This document shows positions 63,699 through 64,000 of a stretch of 64,000 nt of DNA, piece by piece. Each line of letters begins with the position of its first letter. The first letter of the stretch is position 1. The notes beneath the pieces are model-generated. The model ran no database searches. It saw only the letters and a program-made list of their open reading frames with translations, and was not told the DNA's origin. The translations under genes and the position numbers were made by a program. This DNA is from Burkholderiales bacterium (GTDB taxonomy: Bacteria; Pseudomonadota; Gammaproteobacteria; Burkholderiales; Burkholderiaceae_C): contig JAECRL010000001.1 of NCBI GenBank assembly GCA_016000265.1, positions 248,001 to 312,000 of the forward strand, read 5' to 3'.

Positions 63699-64000
63699 TA
63701 GACCGCGAGGTTGCCCGCGACCATCGCGTCGATCGAGAAGCGCTGCTCCACCCACCGGCGCCCCGCAGCGCCATAGTGTTGGCGCAGCTCGGGCGAGGCC
63801 AGCAGCTTGCTGAGCTCGCGCACCAGCGCGCCGGTGTCGCCGGGCTCGATCAGCTCGCCGTTCAGGCCGGGCTGGATGATCTCGGGGATGCCCCCGGCGC
63901 GACCGCCCACCAGCGGCACGCCGCAGGCCGCGGCTTGCAGCAGGGACACGCCCAGGCCCTCCATGAAGGCGGGGTGAGCCAGCACGTCCAGGCAGGGCAG
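63653..64000 (-). CDS. Glycosyltransferase family 4, C-terminal part (truncated by window end)
   Basis: The window keeps about 115 C-terminal residues: LDVLAHPAFMEGLGVSLLQA, ACGVPLVGGRAGGIPEIIQP and GLNGELIEPGDTGALVREL, the GT-B donor-binding region of GT4 enzymes with the EGLGVSLLQAAACG block. The 5' end lies beyond the window, so the start shown is the edge. It belongs to the LPS core or O-antigen set. It converges on the RfaE2-GmhB gene with a 46-nt overlap. Confidence 0.85.
   Translation of the reverse strand: MPCLDVLAHPAFMEGLGVSLLQAAACGVPLVGGRAGGIPEIIQPGLNGELIEPGDTGALVRELSKLLASPELRQHYGAAGRRWVEQRFSIDAMVAGNLAVYQRASNASTQAARSA

Overview
The window is about 64 kb of high-GC chromosomal DNA from a betaproteobacterium. 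It is most likely a member of Burkholderiales, in the Comamonadaceae/Leptothrix-Ideonella neighbourhood. This rests on housekeeping gene order and protein type: proA, ispB then tRNA-Pro, pilBCD-coaE-zapD-yacG, a rubredoxin/rubredoxin-reductase pair, secA with argJ, and separate hldA and RfaE2 genes. The genus is an inference; no rRNA gene is present to test it.

Layout. (1) 0-4.5 kb: proA, two small ORFs, a UbiH-type flavin monooxygenase, ispB and tRNA-Pro(CGG). (2) 4.53-18.74 kb: a 14.2-kb genomic island in the 3' end of tRNA-Pro, bounded by 50-bp perfect direct repeats. It carries an AlpA-RepA-recombinase module, then a five-gene restriction/modification-like cassette: a ParB-like protein and a PD-(D/E)XK-like nuclease candidate facing a large Eco57I-type DNA methylase, a cytosine-C5 methylase and a ribbon-helix-helix regulator. 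After these come decayed genes (vsr, PNPOx-like), two lipoproteins, a membrane protein and a truncated integrase. (3) 18.9-29 kb: FkbM methyltransferase, tmRNA, HD-GYP protein, argJ, and a TRAP transporter with a LytS/LytR-type two-component system. (4) 29-44 kb: secA, a zinc/metal uptake cluster without its ATPase, an M23 peptidase, a DciA-like gene, rubredoxin genes and the type IV pilus assembly genes pilBCD with coaE, zapD and yacG. (5) 44-64 kb: a surface polysaccharide/LPS region with glycosyltransferases, acyltransferases, methyltransferases, gtrAB, hldD, msbA, a heptosyltransferase-like GT9, hldA and a fused RfaE2-GmhB.

How the parts work together. The LPS region holds three ADP-heptose steps (HldA kinase, RfaE2-GmhB, HldD epimerase), a heptosyltransferase-family enzyme, the lipid A flippase and genes that decorate surface glycans. 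In the island the AlpA/RepA/recombinase module probably once supported excision and replication. The integrase beside the right attachment site has lost its catalytic half, so the island looks stranded. Its main intact cargo is the ParB/nuclease/two-methylase cassette, the best candidate here for an under-described defence system. A vsr repair gene with two Trp-to-TGA changes and an insertion lies just upstream of the cytosine methylase.

Limits: all calls come from reading the sequence and recalled family motifs. No database search, structure prediction or RNA folding was run.
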